Below, piece after piece: positions 47,670 to 57,514 of a stretch of DNA of 64,000 nt. The notes under the pieces are model-generated. The model ran no database searches, was not told the origin of the DNA, and worked only from the letters and a program-made list of their open reading frames with translations. The stretch covers positions 341,167 to 405,166 of the forward strand of contig JADKGD010000002.1 in NCBI GenBank assembly GCA_016717145.1, given 5' to 3'. The DNA is from Saprospiraceae bacterium. GTDB lineage: Bacteria > Bacteroidota > Bacteroidia > Chitinophagales > Saprospiraceae. The position numbers and the translations under genes are program-made. The first letter of the stretch is position 1, and each line of letters starts with the position of its first letter.

Positions 47670-49628
47670 ATGAGTGAAGATAAAAATCCAAAAAATAGTT
47701 ATGGTGCTGATAATATTCAAGCCCTTGAAGGACTTGAAGCAGTTAGATTGCGACCGGGAATGTACATTGGCAGTACTGATACAAAAGGCTTACACCACCT
47801 TGTATGGGAAGTTATCGATAACTCTATTGACGAGCATTTAGCAGGTTATTGTACGCATATAGATACCATCATCCATAAGGACAATTCTATTACTGTTATT
47901 GATAATGGTAGAGGGATACCTACAGGTTTGCATGAAAAACTGCAAAAATCAGCTTTGGAAGTTGTCATGACTGTACTGCATGCCGGTGGAAAATTTGATA
48001 AGGACACGTATAAGGTTTCCGGAGGACTACACGGTGTAGGTGTGTCTTGTGTGAATGCATTGTCTGAATATGTTCGTGTTGAAGTACATAGAGATGGAAA
48101 ATATTTTGAACAGGAATATAGTAAAGGAATCCCTCTGGGGCCCGTTAAAACCCTTGGAGATTCAGATAAGCATGGAACAACGGTGACCTTCCGTCCGGAT
48201 CGCACCATTTTTACAGAGACAACTGAATACATTTTTACAACACTTGCAGGTAGAATCAGGGAGTTATCATATCTTAACAAAGGGCTTAAACTTTCGCTTA
48301 AAGACGAAAGAGATGTAGACGAAAATGGGGTTGCAAGATTAGTTGATTATTATTCAGAAGGCGGACTTCGGGAGTTTGTTAAATATTTGGATGAGACAAG
48401 ACCACCATTAATTGAGGAGCCAATCTATGTTACCGGGAAAGAGGATAATGTGGAAGTTGAAGTTGCGATGCAATACAACACCGGATATCAGGAGAATATA
48501 TTTTCGTATGTAAATAACATTAATACCAGAGAAGGCGGTACGCACGTTCAGGGTTTTAGAAGAGCCATTACCAGGTTGTTTAAACAATATGGTGATGATA
48601 ATAATATGTTTAGCAAGCTAAAAATAGAAATCCAAGGCGAAGACTTCAAAGAAGGATTAACAGCCATTATTTCAGTAAAGGTACCCGAACCTCAATTTAA
48701 AGGTCAGACAAAGGGTGAGCTTGGCAACTCTGAAGTTACAGGTATTGTTTCGAGATGTGTAGGAGATGTTTTGAAAGCTTATCTGGAAGAGAACCCAAAT
48801 ATGGCCCGAAGGATCATTGATAAAGTGATTTTGGCAGCAACAGCACGACATGCAGCCAGAAAAGCCAGGGAAATGGTACAACGTAAAAACGTTCTGACCG
48901 GAAGTGGTCTGCCGGGTAAATTGTCCGATTGCAGTTCCAAAGATCCGGTCGAATCTGAAATATTTCTTGTAGAAGGAGATTCTGCGGGTGGCACTGCGAA
49001 ACAAGGGCGTGATAGACATTTTCAAGCAATTTTACCATTGAGAGGTAAGATCCTGAACGTTGAGAAAGCAATGGAATACAAGATCTATGAGAATGAAGAA
49101 ATAAAAAATATGTTCACCGCATTAGGTGTGAGCATTGAGGAAAAGGAAGGAGAAAAGATTCTGAATATCGAAAAATTAAGATATCACAAGGTTGTAATCA
49201 TGTGTGATGCTGACGTGGATGGAAGTCATATCTCTACATTGATCATGACATTCTTTTTCAGATATATGAAACCACTTATAGAGCAGGGTCATATATACAT
49301 TGCTGCACCACCACTTTATCAGGTAAAAAAAGGTAAAAATTTTATTTATTGCTGGAATGATGAAGAAAGAAAAGCAGCAATTGACAATTACTCAAATGGT
49401 AAAGAAGATTCAAGTATCAAAACACAAAGGTATAAAGGGTTGGGAGAAATGAATGCTGAACAACTTTGGGAAACAACAATGGATCCAAATATGCGGATGC
49501 TTCGGCAGATCACTATTTATGATGCCATGGAAGCAGATAGAATTTTCAGTATGTTGATGGGAGATGAAGTACCGCCTCGAAGAAAATTTATTGAAGAAAA
49601 TGCCAAATATGCGAAAATTGATGTCTGA
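47670..49628 (+). CDS. gyrB: DNA gyrase subunit B
   Basis: The product is 652 residues from ATG 47670. The GHKL ATPase has VRLRPGMYIGSTDTKGLHHL, the Mg/ATP residue in DNSIDEH, and GGKFDKDTYKVSGGLHGVG. The TOPRIM domain has EGDSAGGTAKQGRDRHFQAI and DADVDGSHI, and the tail is typical of GyrB (RYKGLGEMNAEQLWETTMDP, PPRRKFIEENAKYAKIDV). The RDRHFQ and LPLRGKILNVEKA forms are those of GyrB rather than ParE. It introduces negative supercoils together with GyrA and is the head of the run that includes mutL. Confidence 0.96.
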   Translation: MSEDKNPKNSYGADNIQALEGLEAVRLRPGMYIGSTDTKGLHHLVWEVIDNSIDEHLAGYCTHIDTIIHKDNSITVIDNGRGIPTGLHEKLQKSALEVVMTVLHAGGKFDKDTYKVSGGLHGVGVSCVNALSEYVRVEVHRDGKYFEQEYSKGIPLGPVKTLGDSDKHGTTVTFRPDRTIFTETTEYIFTTLAGRIRELSYLNKGLKLSLKDERDVDENGVARLVDYYSEGGLREFVKYLDETRPPLIEEPIYVTGKEDNVEVEVAMQYNTGYQENIFSYVNNINTREGGTHVQGFRRAITRLFKQYGDDNNMFSKLKIEIQGEDFKEGLTAIISVKVPEPQFKGQTKGELGNSEVTGIVSRCVGDVLKAYLEENPNMARRIIDKVILAATARHAARKAREMVQRKNVLTGSGLPGKLSDCSSKDPVESEIFLVEGDSAGGTAKQGRDRHFQAILPLRGKILNVEKAMEYKIYENEEIKNMFTALGVSIEEKEGEKILNIEKLRYHKVVIMCDADVDGSHISTLIMTFFFRYMKPLIEQGHIYIAAPPLYQVKKGKNFIYCWNDEERKAAIDNYSNGKEDSSIKTQRYKGLGEMNAEQLWETTMDPNMRMLRQITIYDAMEADRIFSMLMGDEVPPRRKFIEENAKYAKIDV

Positions 49629-49691
49629 TGTGTTTTCTACAACCATACAGGAAAGATTTTTGTTTTAAATTCTAACATCAGCAATAAAGAC

Positions 49692-50018
49692 ATGATTAAA
49701 CTGGGTTTTGGGAGCAGGATTAAACCAAGGACATTTGATTATGTACCAAGGTTTTATGATCCTGTAAAAGAAGAAAGAAAAGAGAGGCAAGCCAGATTTA
49801 ATGTTGATATTGATGCTGAAGATAATATTGATCAGGTAAAAAGCAGAATTCAACGGGGCCTTAGATCAAAATATTATGGTGACCCTTTAGCGAGGCGAGT
49901 AGGTGAGAAACAAGCAAATATAAGAGTATTCATTATTATCATTTTGTTATTTTTTATTGCGTATTTGTTGCTTAAATCAGACAAAATAGCTTCCTTATTG
50001 GAAGTATTTAACAGATAA
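49692..50018 (+). CDS. Small single-pass membrane protein conserved beside mutL
   Basis: The product has 108 residues: a basic N-terminus (MIKLGFGSRIKPRTFDYVPR), a charged middle (ERKERQARFNVDID) and one membrane span near residues 78-97 (VFIIIILLFFIAYLLL). I recognise it only as a Bacteroidota-type hypothetical often encoded ahead of mutL; its function is unknown. It lies 63 bases after gyrB and 12 bases before mutL. Confidence 0.7.
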   Translation: MIKLGFGSRIKPRTFDYVPRFYDPVKEERKERQARFNVDIDAEDNIDQVKSRIQRGLRSKYYGDPLARRVGEKQANIRVFIIIILLFFIAYLLLKSDKIASLLEVFNR

Positions 50019-50030
50019 CTACATTATTGA

Positions 50031-51875
50031 ATGCCCGATATTATACAACTTCTTCCTGATGGTATCGCTAATCAAATAGCGGCGGGAGAAGTAATCCAAC
50101 GCCCCGCTTCTGTCATAAAAGAACTTATGGAGAATGCTATAGATGCAGGGGCTAGCGCCATAAAAATAATCATTAAAGACGCCGGAAAAACAAGTGTTCA
50201 AGTTGTGGATGATGGTAAAGGTATGTCACAAACCGATGCCAGAATGTCTTTTGAGCGACACGCGACCTCTAAAATCAGGTCTGCTAATGACCTTTTCTGT
50301 ATTAAAACAATGGGTTTTAGGGGCGAAGCACTTGCATCAATTGCTGCTATTTCTCACGTCGAGATGATCACCCGACAAATAAATGAAGACATTGGTAATC
50401 GAATTTTAATCGAGGGCACGGTAATTATGAAACAGGACATGGTTCAGGCAATGCCAGGGACAAGCATTACCATAAAAAACCTATTTTACAATGTTCCAGC
50501 CAGACGAAAATTTTTAAAATCAGATCCGGTTGAGCTTAAACATATTCTTGACGAATTTCATAGAGTAGTCCTGGCCAATCCCGATGTACATTTTACTTTG
50601 CACCATAATGGTAATGAATTGTACCATCTCCCTAAATCAAATCTAAAACAACGAATTATTGGAGTCCTTGGTAAACAGATCAATGACAAATTAATTCCAG
50701 TAAATGAGGATACAGAAGTAGCTACTTTTTCAGGATTTATAGGTAAAGCTGAGACATCCAGAAAGACACAGGGAGATCAGTATATTTTTGTCAATAAACG
50801 ATTTATAAGGAGCAATTATCTAAATCATGCCGTAAGGGCAGCATACGAAGATTTGATTACAAAAGACGTTTTTCCGACCTACTTTTTGTTTTTAGAGATA
50901 GATCCGGCGAATATAGACATCAATGTACATCCTACCAAGACAGAAATTAAGTTTGAGGACGAAAGATTGATATATAATTATCTTAGGGTCTCGCTTAAAC
51001 ATTCACTTGGTCAATATAGTTTGTCTCCAATGCTTGATTTTAATACTGATCATAATTTTGCATATAAATTTTCCGGAGATCCAAATATTGTAAGCTCTGA
51101 TCTAGTATCCAAAAAGGTAACATCTTCTTACCCGTTAGAAAATGAAGCTACTTTCAGACCAGGACAGGAAAGTTCAAAAGGGTGGGAACAAATCTATCAG
51201 GGTCTCCAAGAAATTAAGATACCTGATACCGATCATGACGTTGTTAATACTGTAGAAAGTGAAGCCTTTCAATTAACTATTGATGAAAGTGAAACCAGAT
51301 CTTTATTTAGTACCCGTGAACCTTATCAGTTACACAATACATACATCATTCACCAGCTGAAAACAGGTATGATGATTATTGACCAACAAGCAGCTCATGA
51401 GAGGGTACTTTATGAATTTTATCTGGGTGCATTACAAAACGGAGAATTGTTTTCACAAAAAGAATTGTTTCCCCATACTATTGAATTGGACCAGGCCCAA
51501 GCCATCGTTTTAAAAAAAATTCTGAGTAGTGTAAATGCGCTTGGATTTGAGATGGAAGAATTTGGTCAAAATACATTCATTGTCCATGGTACTCCATCAG
51601 GTCTTGATAGTTCAGTTTCGATTGAGGTTATTGTTCAAAAGTTAATCAGTCAATATCTTCAAAACCTCGAATTTGAATTAGGCATAGAAGACAATCTTGC
51701 CAGATCAATGGCTTATTCGGCAAGCATCAAAAGAGGTAAAAGACTTGAAAAAGAAGAAATGACAAGATTGATAGATCAATTATTTGGATGCGGAATGCCA
51801 TATAAAAGCCCGTCAGGCAAAAAATGTTACGTTTCCTTAGAGTTGGATGAGCTGGCAAAACGTTTTAACCATTAA
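50031..51875 (+). CDS. mutL: DNA mismatch repair protein MutL
   Basis: The product has 614 residues. The N-terminal GHKL ATPase has PDGIANQIAAGEVIQRPASV, ELMENAIDAGA, DDGKGM and GFRGEALASIAAISHVEM. The C-terminal dimerisation domain contains DQQAAHERVLYE, close to the endonuclease motif DQHA(x)2E(x)4E but with Gln in place of the first His, and GKRLEKEEMTRLIDQLFGC. MutL links MutS mismatch recognition to strand incision. The His to Gln change is odd for an endonuclease-type MutL; I cannot say whether activity is lost. Confidence 0.96.
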   Translation: MPDIIQLLPDGIANQIAAGEVIQRPASVIKELMENAIDAGASAIKIIIKDAGKTSVQVVDDGKGMSQTDARMSFERHATSKIRSANDLFCIKTMGFRGEALASIAAISHVEMITRQINEDIGNRILIEGTVIMKQDMVQAMPGTSITIKNLFYNVPARRKFLKSDPVELKHILDEFHRVVLANPDVHFTLHHNGNELYHLPKSNLKQRIIGVLGKQINDKLIPVNEDTEVATFSGFIGKAETSRKTQGDQYIFVNKRFIRSNYLNHAVRAAYEDLITKDVFPTYFLFLEIDPANIDINVHPTKTEIKFEDERLIYNYLRVSLKHSLGQYSLSPMLDFNTDHNFAYKFSGDPNIVSSDLVSKKVTSSYPLENEATFRPGQESSKGWEQIYQGLQEIKIPDTDHDVVNTVESEAFQLTIDESETRSLFSTREPYQLHNTYIIHQLKTGMMIIDQQAAHERVLYEFYLGALQNGELFSQKELFPHTIELDQAQAIVLKKILSSVNALGFEMEEFGQNTFIVHGTPSGLDSSVSIEVIVQKLISQYLQNLEFELGIEDNLARSMAYSASIKRGKRLEKEEMTRLIDQLFGCGMPYKSPSGKKCYVSLELDELAKRFNH

Positions 51876-51888
51876 ATAGTGTGACAAT

Positions 51889-52464
51889 ATGCTAAGAATG
51901 ACCGAGGTTGTAAAAAATCTGTTGATAATAAATGTAATTGTTTTTGTTGCAGTTTGGTTTATGATTCCAATTCCTGGTATTGAACAGTATTTTATTTTAT
52001 ACAGGCCTCTGAGCTCAGGATTTTATCCGGTTCAAATTGTAAGCCACATGTTTATGCATTTAAATTTTGAACATTTGTTTTTTAATATGTTTGGATTATA
52101 TATGTTTGGACCTTGGGTAGAAAGCAGTTTAGGACCAAAAAGATTTTTAATATTGTATCTTGTTTGTGGATTTGTGGCATCAGCAGCTCAATTGTTTATT
52201 TCTCCTGTGCCAATTCTTGGTGCATCGGGAGCAATTTATGGGGTAACGGTGGCATTCGCCACTATGTTTCCCAATGTGCAACTTATGTTACTATTTCCTC
52301 CGATACCAATAAAAGCTAAATATATGGCTGTAGTGTTCTTAGTGCTAGGTATTTTTAGCGGTCTGACAGGCTTTCAGCCAGGAATTGCACATTTTGCTCA
52401 CGTTGGTGGGGCAATATGTGGATTTTTAATGATTCGGTATTGGAAAATGGCTAATTTGCGTTAA
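51889..52464 (+). CDS. Rhomboid-family intramembrane serine protease, first of a pair
   Basis: The product has 191 residues and six membrane spans. HMFMHLNFEHLFFNMFG carries the family HxxxHxxxxHLxxN pattern, GASGAIYG holds the catalytic Ser, and HFAHVGGAICG the catalytic His. It cleaves membrane proteins within the bilayer. It follows mutL by 13 bases and precedes a second rhomboid by 15, an arrangement seen in many Bacteroidota. Confidence 0.94.
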   Translation: MLRMTEVVKNLLIINVIVFVAVWFMIPIPGIEQYFILYRPLSSGFYPVQIVSHMFMHLNFEHLFFNMFGLYMFGPWVESSLGPKRFLILYLVCGFVASAAQLFISPVPILGASGAIYGVTVAFATMFPNVQLMLLFPPIPIKAKYMAVVFLVLGIFSGLTGFQPGIAHFAHVGGAICGFLMIRYWKMANLR

Positions 52465-52479
52465 TATTAATAAAATGAA

Positions 52480-53364
52480 ATGTTCAGATCTATAGCAGAC
52501 GACATAAAGGCTTCTTTTGACTATGGTAATATGGTAGTCAGACTGATTATAATTAATGTGGCAGTCTATATGGTGACTGCGTTAATCGAGGCTTTTGTAC
52601 CTGACTTTTATCATAGTAGTATTTTACCTTATTTGGCTTTACCCGGTGACCCGATATTAATCCTATATCGACCTTGGACTTTGTTTACACATATGTTTTT
52701 GCATTCCGGATTGTGGCATCTGATATGGAATATGGTAGTTTTTTATACTTTCGGGAATATAGCAGGTGATTTATTAGGTGATCGAAAAATATTGCCTATT
52801 TACATTATTGGCGGTTTATTTGGTGCAAGTGCCTATATTTTGTCTTATCAATTTATGCCTGCTGTAGGAAGTTTTGCTTTGGGGGCTTCAGCAGCTGTTA
52901 TGGCTATTGTATTTGCTGCAGTAGTTACTGCACCTGATTATATGATACATTTGATACTTTTAGGACCTGTTAGAATAAAATTTATAGGACTATTTGTATT
53001 GTTTTTTGATATTATTGGTGTTAAATCCGGTGACAATTCAGGTGGACATATAGCTCACCTGGGTGGGACATTATTTGGTTTTTTATTTGTATATTTGTTA
53101 AAGGAGGGAATTGACTTTTCAAAATATTGGTACCAGGTGATCGATTTTTTTAGTTTGAAAATTATTCGTGAACCAAAAAGAAAGTCCAACCTAAAGGTTA
53201 CATATCGATCTCCGGATATAAATAGATCTGATAAGACACCTTTAAGAAGTAAAAGTATGCAGTCAAGGGTTGATGAAATTCTGGAAAAGATAAAACAGAA
53301 GGGCTATGAAAGCCTAACTGACGAAGAAAAGGAAGTATTGTATCAGGCCAGTAAAAATGAATAA
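52480..53364 (+). CDS. Rhomboid-family intramembrane serine protease with C-terminal DUF6576-like tail
   Basis: The product has 294 residues. HMFLHSGLWHLIWNMVVFY, the nucleophile in LGASAAVMAIV, and the His in GHIAHLGGTLFGF show a full rhomboid core. After the last span (around residue 210) a cytosolic tail of 80 residues ends in VDEILEKIKQKGYESLTDEEKE, the DUF6576 pattern found at the end of this rhomboid group. The next gene begins at the base after its stop. Confidence 0.93.
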   Translation: MFRSIADDIKASFDYGNMVVRLIIINVAVYMVTALIEAFVPDFYHSSILPYLALPGDPILILYRPWTLFTHMFLHSGLWHLIWNMVVFYTFGNIAGDLLGDRKILPIYIIGGLFGASAYILSYQFMPAVGSFALGASAAVMAIVFAAVVTAPDYMIHLILLGPVRIKFIGLFVLFFDIIGVKSGDNSGGHIAHLGGTLFGFLFVYLLKEGIDFSKYWYQVIDFFSLKIIREPKRKSNLKVTYRSPDINRSDKTPLRSKSMQSRVDEILEKIKQKGYESLTDEEKEVLYQASKNE

Positions 53365-54432
53365 GTGAAGTTTTTTGACAGGTCCATTTTATTGATAAAT
53401 TTATGTATCATCGTTGGTACTCTGCTTGCTTATTTAGCACCTGTTATAGATCCTGAATTAACATGGACGATTTCTTTTTTTGGTTTATTTTATCCTGTAC
53501 TACTCATAGGTAATTTTGTATTTTTACTGTATTGGTTATTTAAAAAGCAAAAGTATATGTGGGCATCTTTCATTTGTTTATTGATAGGTTGGAGTCAATT
53601 TCTTGGATTCATTTCATTTAATAGCATTAAAGAAGAAGCAAAAGAAGAATCCATAAGTTTCATGACTTATAATATTAGCAATGCTTCATATGGGTATGAT
53701 AAAAAGAAAAAAAACAGGGATGAAAAAAAACAGGCTTTTATAAACTTTTTGGAGCAATACAAGGATACCGATATTTTTTGTATTCAGGAAGTGGGAGATT
53801 ATGCTTATGATATACTTAAAAAGACCTTTCCTGCTCATTTTATTCACTATAAAGAAAAAGGAGCTATAATCATGTCAAAATATCCGTTTCTGAGTAAAGG
53901 AGAGGTGGATTTCGGCACTATCACTAATTCATGTTTATGGGCAGATATTAATTTGGATTTTGATACTATAAGGGTTTATAGTTACCATTTACAATCTAAC
54001 CAAATAAGTCGCGATGCAGAGAAATTGGCCAACCAGACAGAATTAGATCAAAAACAAGCTTGGTATGATATCAAAGGAATGTTACGGAAGTTCAGAAACC
54101 ATCACTTACAACGTAGCAGGCAGGCAGAAAAGATTGCGAAACATGGCAAAGCCAGCCCTCATAAGGTTATTCTGGCAGGAGATTTAAATGATCCGCCTCA
54201 GTCATATACATATTACGTGTTGTCAAAATTGGGAAATGATGCTTTTAGGGAACGAGGTTCGGGAATTGGTACAACATATGCCGGAAAGATCCCGTTACTT
54301 CGTATTGATTATGTCTTTGTAGATAAAGCTTTGACAGTTAATAGTTTCGACATTATTAAAGACAGTTTTTCTGATCATTATGCGGTTTCTACTGTTTTGG
54401 AATGGCCAAAAAAGACTGAGCCAACAGATTGA
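53365..54432 (+). CDS. Membrane-anchored endonuclease/exonuclease/phosphatase-family protein
   Basis: The product is 355 residues from a GTG start directly after the rhomboid stop. Three membrane spans occupy residues 1-90. The rest is an EEP fold: SFMTYNISNAS, the Glu in DIFCIQEVGDY, the Asp/Asn in LAGDLNDPPQSYTYYV, and DSFSDHYAVSTVLEW, which holds the catalytic Asp-His. The substrate may be nucleic acid or a phospholipid; the membrane anchor makes an envelope phosphodiester more likely. This is inference. Confidence 0.85.
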   Translation: MKFFDRSILLINLCIIVGTLLAYLAPVIDPELTWTISFFGLFYPVLLIGNFVFLLYWLFKKQKYMWASFICLLIGWSQFLGFISFNSIKEEAKEESISFMTYNISNASYGYDKKKKNRDEKKQAFINFLEQYKDTDIFCIQEVGDYAYDILKKTFPAHFIHYKEKGAIIMSKYPFLSKGEVDFGTITNSCLWADINLDFDTIRVYSYHLQSNQISRDAEKLANQTELDQKQAWYDIKGMLRKFRNHHLQRSRQAEKIAKHGKASPHKVILAGDLNDPPQSYTYYVLSKLGNDAFRERGSGIGTTYAGKIPLLRIDYVFVDKALTVNSFDIIKDSFSDHYAVSTVLEWPKKTEPTD

Positions 54433-54466
54433 AAATTTTACTTTAATTGATATAAAAATTAGTATC

Positions 54467-55480
54467 ATGACAGGAGTTTTAGATATAGCAAAATCTTCAC
54501 TTAACCGAAATGGATTTCTGGATATTGAAGTTGACCCTTCATTGGATTTGGTTGTTGAAATCAATAACATGAAGAAGGAAAAAAATGCAATAATTCTGGC
54601 TCATTATTACCAGGAGTCTGAAATTCAGGATGTTGCAGATTATATTGGCGATAGTCTTGGATTATCCCAAAAGGCAGAAAGTACTGAGGCTGACATTATT
54701 GTTTTTGCAGGAGTACATTTTATGGCCGAAACAGCCAAAATGCTGAATCCTCTAAAAAAGGTATTGCTCCCGGATCTCAAAGCAGGTTGTTCATTAGCGG
54801 ATAGTTGCCCGGCTCCCATGTTTAAAAAATTTAAAGAAAAATATCCGGACCACATTGTGGTAAGTTATATAAATTGCACTGCAGAATTGAAAACTTTGAC
54901 TGATATTTGTTGTACATCTTCAAATGCTGAAGCAATTATAAATAGTATACCGACCGATAAAGGAATAATTTTTGCCCCCGATAAAAATTTAGGCGCCTAC
55001 CTAATAAAAAAAACCGGGCGTGATATGGTATTGTGGAATGGCGCTTGTATGGTGCATGAAATTTTTTCAAGAGAAAAAATAACCAAACTTATGCACAGAA
55101 ATCCTCAAGCAAAATTTATTGCGCATCCTGAATGTGAAGCGCACATTCTTGATATGGCGGATTTTATTGGATCAACCTCCCAGATGCTAAAATATACTCA
55201 GCAAAATTCAGCAGCTTCATTTATTGTTGGAACTGAGGCTGGAATAATTCATCAAATGGAATTGGCATCGCCAAACAAGACTTTTATACCTGCGCCGCCA
55301 ACAAATAATTGTGTGTGTAATGAGTGCCCTCACATGAAACGAAATACACTGGAGAAACTTTATATAAGTATGAAATATGAATTGCCGGAAATCATTCTGG
55401 AAGATTGGGTAATAGAAAAAGGTAGAAAATGCATAGATTCTATGCTTGAAGTGAGTGCTAATGCCGGATTTAAGGCGTAA
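54467..55480 (+). CDS. nadA: Quinolinate synthase
   Basis: The product is 337 residues from ATG 54467; a longer frame starts at 54380 inside the previous gene and is not used. AIILAHYYQESEIQDVADYI is the start of the first NadA domain, VFAGVHFMAETAKMLNP and CSLADSCPAP follow, and the remaining 4Fe-4S ligands are in NGACMVHE and CVCNECPHMKRNTLEKLY. NadA condenses iminoaspartate with dihydroxyacetone phosphate. The nadB and nadC genes are not beside it. It lies 34 bases after the EEP gene. Confidence 0.96.
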   Translation: MTGVLDIAKSSLNRNGFLDIEVDPSLDLVVEINNMKKEKNAIILAHYYQESEIQDVADYIGDSLGLSQKAESTEADIIVFAGVHFMAETAKMLNPLKKVLLPDLKAGCSLADSCPAPMFKKFKEKYPDHIVVSYINCTAELKTLTDICCTSSNAEAIINSIPTDKGIIFAPDKNLGAYLIKKTGRDMVLWNGACMVHEIFSREKITKLMHRNPQAKFIAHPECEAHILDMADFIGSTSQMLKYTQQNSAASFIVGTEAGIIHQMELASPNKTFIPAPPTNNCVCNECPHMKRNTLEKLYISMKYELPEIILEDWVIEKGRKCIDSMLEVSANAGFKA

Positions 55481-55492
55481 CATTATTTTTAT

Positions 55493-55996
55493 ATGAAAAT
55501 ACTTATGGTTTGTTTGGGCAATATCTGCCGGTCACCAATGGCCCACGGCATCATGGAGAAAAAAATCAGAGAACAAAATCTTGACTGGGAAGTTGATTCT
55601 GCGGGTACTTCAGGATGGCATGATGGTCAGAGGCCAGATGCCAGAGCGGTAAAGGTAAGTAAAAATAAAGGGGTTGATATCTCGGACCAGATTTCAAGAA
55701 AAATAAGGTATGAGGATATTGGTAATTATGATTTGATACTGGTTATGGATGTTTCAAATTACCAATATGTTATGGAATTGAGCACTCAAGCAGGTACAAA
55801 AGCAAACATTCAGCTTATTATGAATTTCAGATATCCAAATAGAAATATGTCAGTTCCTGATCCATACTATGATGACAAATTTGAAGAGGCCTTTGATTTA
55901 CTCGATGAAACAATGGACTATGTTATCAAATCACTCCTCAAAGAAAATTACACAATAAATTTGTTGGCTGATTACACAAGAAATCAGTGCAAGTGA
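55493..55996 (+). CDS. Low-molecular-weight protein-tyrosine phosphatase
   Basis: The product has 167 residues. MVCLGNICRSPMAHG carries the P-loop C-x4-CRS with the nucleophile Cys, and VPDPYYD near residue 122 carries the general-acid Asp. It removes phosphate from Tyr, with roles in polysaccharide export control in other bacteria. It starts 12 bases after nadA, and its stop overlaps the convergent epimerase gene by 13 bases. Confidence 0.93.
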   Translation: MKILMVCLGNICRSPMAHGIMEKKIREQNLDWEVDSAGTSGWHDGQRPDARAVKVSKNKGVDISDQISRKIRYEDIGNYDLILVMDVSNYQYVMELSTQAGTKANIQLIMNFRYPNRNMSVPDPYYDDKFEEAFDLLDETMDYVIKSLLKENYTINLLADYTRNQCK

Positions 55997-56984
55997 TCCG
56001 TTAAGAATTTTGAACAAACTTCTTTTATGGTTAATTGCAGAGGCCGGTATGTCATTTTTAGCATATTTTTAGATTTTGTATTATTGTAACTGGATTGAAC
56101 CGAAGTGCTGTACATGGTTTCTTTGGAGATCAAAGGAGAAGTCCCGGTAAAAAATGATCTGACAGCTTCCAGGCGCCAAATTATATCTGCAAATGAAAGG
56201 TTCAACACTTTTTGAGGTCCTTTGACATTCAGGTTTTGAGCAATATCATTCATTACCTGTCCGTATGAAAGGTTTTCTGCGCTTATAATAAACCGCTCTC
56301 CATTTTGATCCAGAGTCATTGATTTTACCACAGCTTCGGCAACGTCATTTACATCAACCCATCCTGTAGTGCCAGCTGGATAAAATTGCAGGCCATTAAA
56401 TACTTTTTTAAATATTTGAACTGAAGATTCACTCCACCTTCCATAACCCAGAATCATAGATGGGTTTAGAATGGTCACATTTAATCCCTCGGCGTGTCCT
56501 CTCCATACTTCCTGCTCAGAAAGAAACTTAGAGAGTCCATATGTTGTATCATATTTACTATGACTGAAGATGTTTTTTTCATCAATTATTTCAATGGGCT
56601 TTTTACGACCAATAGCAGCAACAGAACTGATGTGAATAAATTTTTTTATATTTTTGTCCAATGCTATGTTCACAAGATTTGCTGTTCCATCTTTGGCCAC
56701 CTGAAGAATTTTTTTTCTATCTTTAGTTGAAAAAGTGACAATAGAGGCAACATGGACAATACAATCAATGTCTTTTATGGCATCCATTAAAAATGTGAGG
56801 TCTAGAACATCTCCTTCAACCCATGAAACTTTATTTTGAAAATCTGAAGAAAGATCCATTTTACTTTCACGTCTCTTCAGACAAACAAGATTAGTATATC
56901 CGGAATGTATTAATAATCTGACAATGCTGCTGCCCAAAATCCGGTTGAACCGGTAATGAATATTTTGCTATTGAAGGGGAGCAT
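55984..56984 (-). CDS. NAD-dependent epimerase/dehydratase (extended SDR) (frameshifted)
   Basis: The frame read from 56937 lacks the first beta strand. Restoring one base at the A4 run 56936-56939 extends the protein to ATG 56984 and gives FITGSTGFLGSSIVRLLIH, the missing NAD-binding strand and Gly-rich turn, for about 333 residues. SSVAAIGRKKP is followed by the catalytic YGLSKFLSE. NP(S)MILGYGRWSE and GTTGWVDVNDVAEA are typical of the family. The substrate is unknown; sugars or sterol-like compounds are both possible. Confidence 0.85.
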
Positions 56985-57070
56985 AATTTGGAAGTCAAAA
57001 TAAAGATTAGACCAGAAAGACTATAAAAGTCTTTATATACACTCAAACAAAAGACACTATCGTATGTGTC

Positions 57071-57493
57071 TTATGATTGAAAAACTTCGATGGTTACTTT
57101 CTTTTTTACAAGGTCAGTAAATTTCCCTTTAAATCTCGTTGCTTTAACAAGGTGATTGTCAATCCAATGGTAGTTACCGCCTCTGGGTTTTCCAACCAGA
57201 AGGCCATGATATTTAAAGCCTATCTTTTTCAACCACGTTTCAGTGATTTCACGATGTTCTTCAGTCCTGGAAGTAAAGAATGTAATAATATGACCTTCTT
57301 CATACCATTTATTTAAAATTTCAAGTGCATCAGGATAAGGTACACACGTAGCCATTCTTTCAGGTTCTTCATTTGGCACATCATCACAGATGGTTCCGTC
57401 TATATCAATAAGGTAATTTTTGACTGAAGCTGGCAATACAGGGCTTAAATTTTGACCCTTTTCGTCTTTGACGTTTTTAAGATTATGACTCAT
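57071..57493 (-). CDS. HAD-superfamily phosphatase-like protein
   Basis: The product has 140 residues. YLIDIDGTICDDVPNEEPER holds HAD motif I (DIDGT), ITFFTSRTEEHREITETWL motif II, and GKPRGGNYHWIDNHLVKATR motifs III/IV. It is a small, cap-less HAD often annotated as a phosphoheptose isomerase-related protein; I would not assign a substrate. It lies 22 bases downstream of the M23 peptidase gene on the same strand. Confidence 0.85.
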   Translation of the reverse strand: MSHNLKNVKDEKGQNLSPVLPASVKNYLIDIDGTICDDVPNEEPERMATCVPYPDALEILNKWYEEGHIITFFTSRTEEHREITETWLKKIGFKYHGLLVGKPRGGNYHWIDNHLVKATRFKGKFTDLVKKKVTIEVFQS

Positions 57494-57514
57494 TAGTAAA
57501 AATATAAAAGATGA

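Noticed and set aside
48672..49071. Overlapping antisense frames within gyrB
   Set aside because: They are shadows of a strongly conserved coding region and have no promoter, signal or family pattern.
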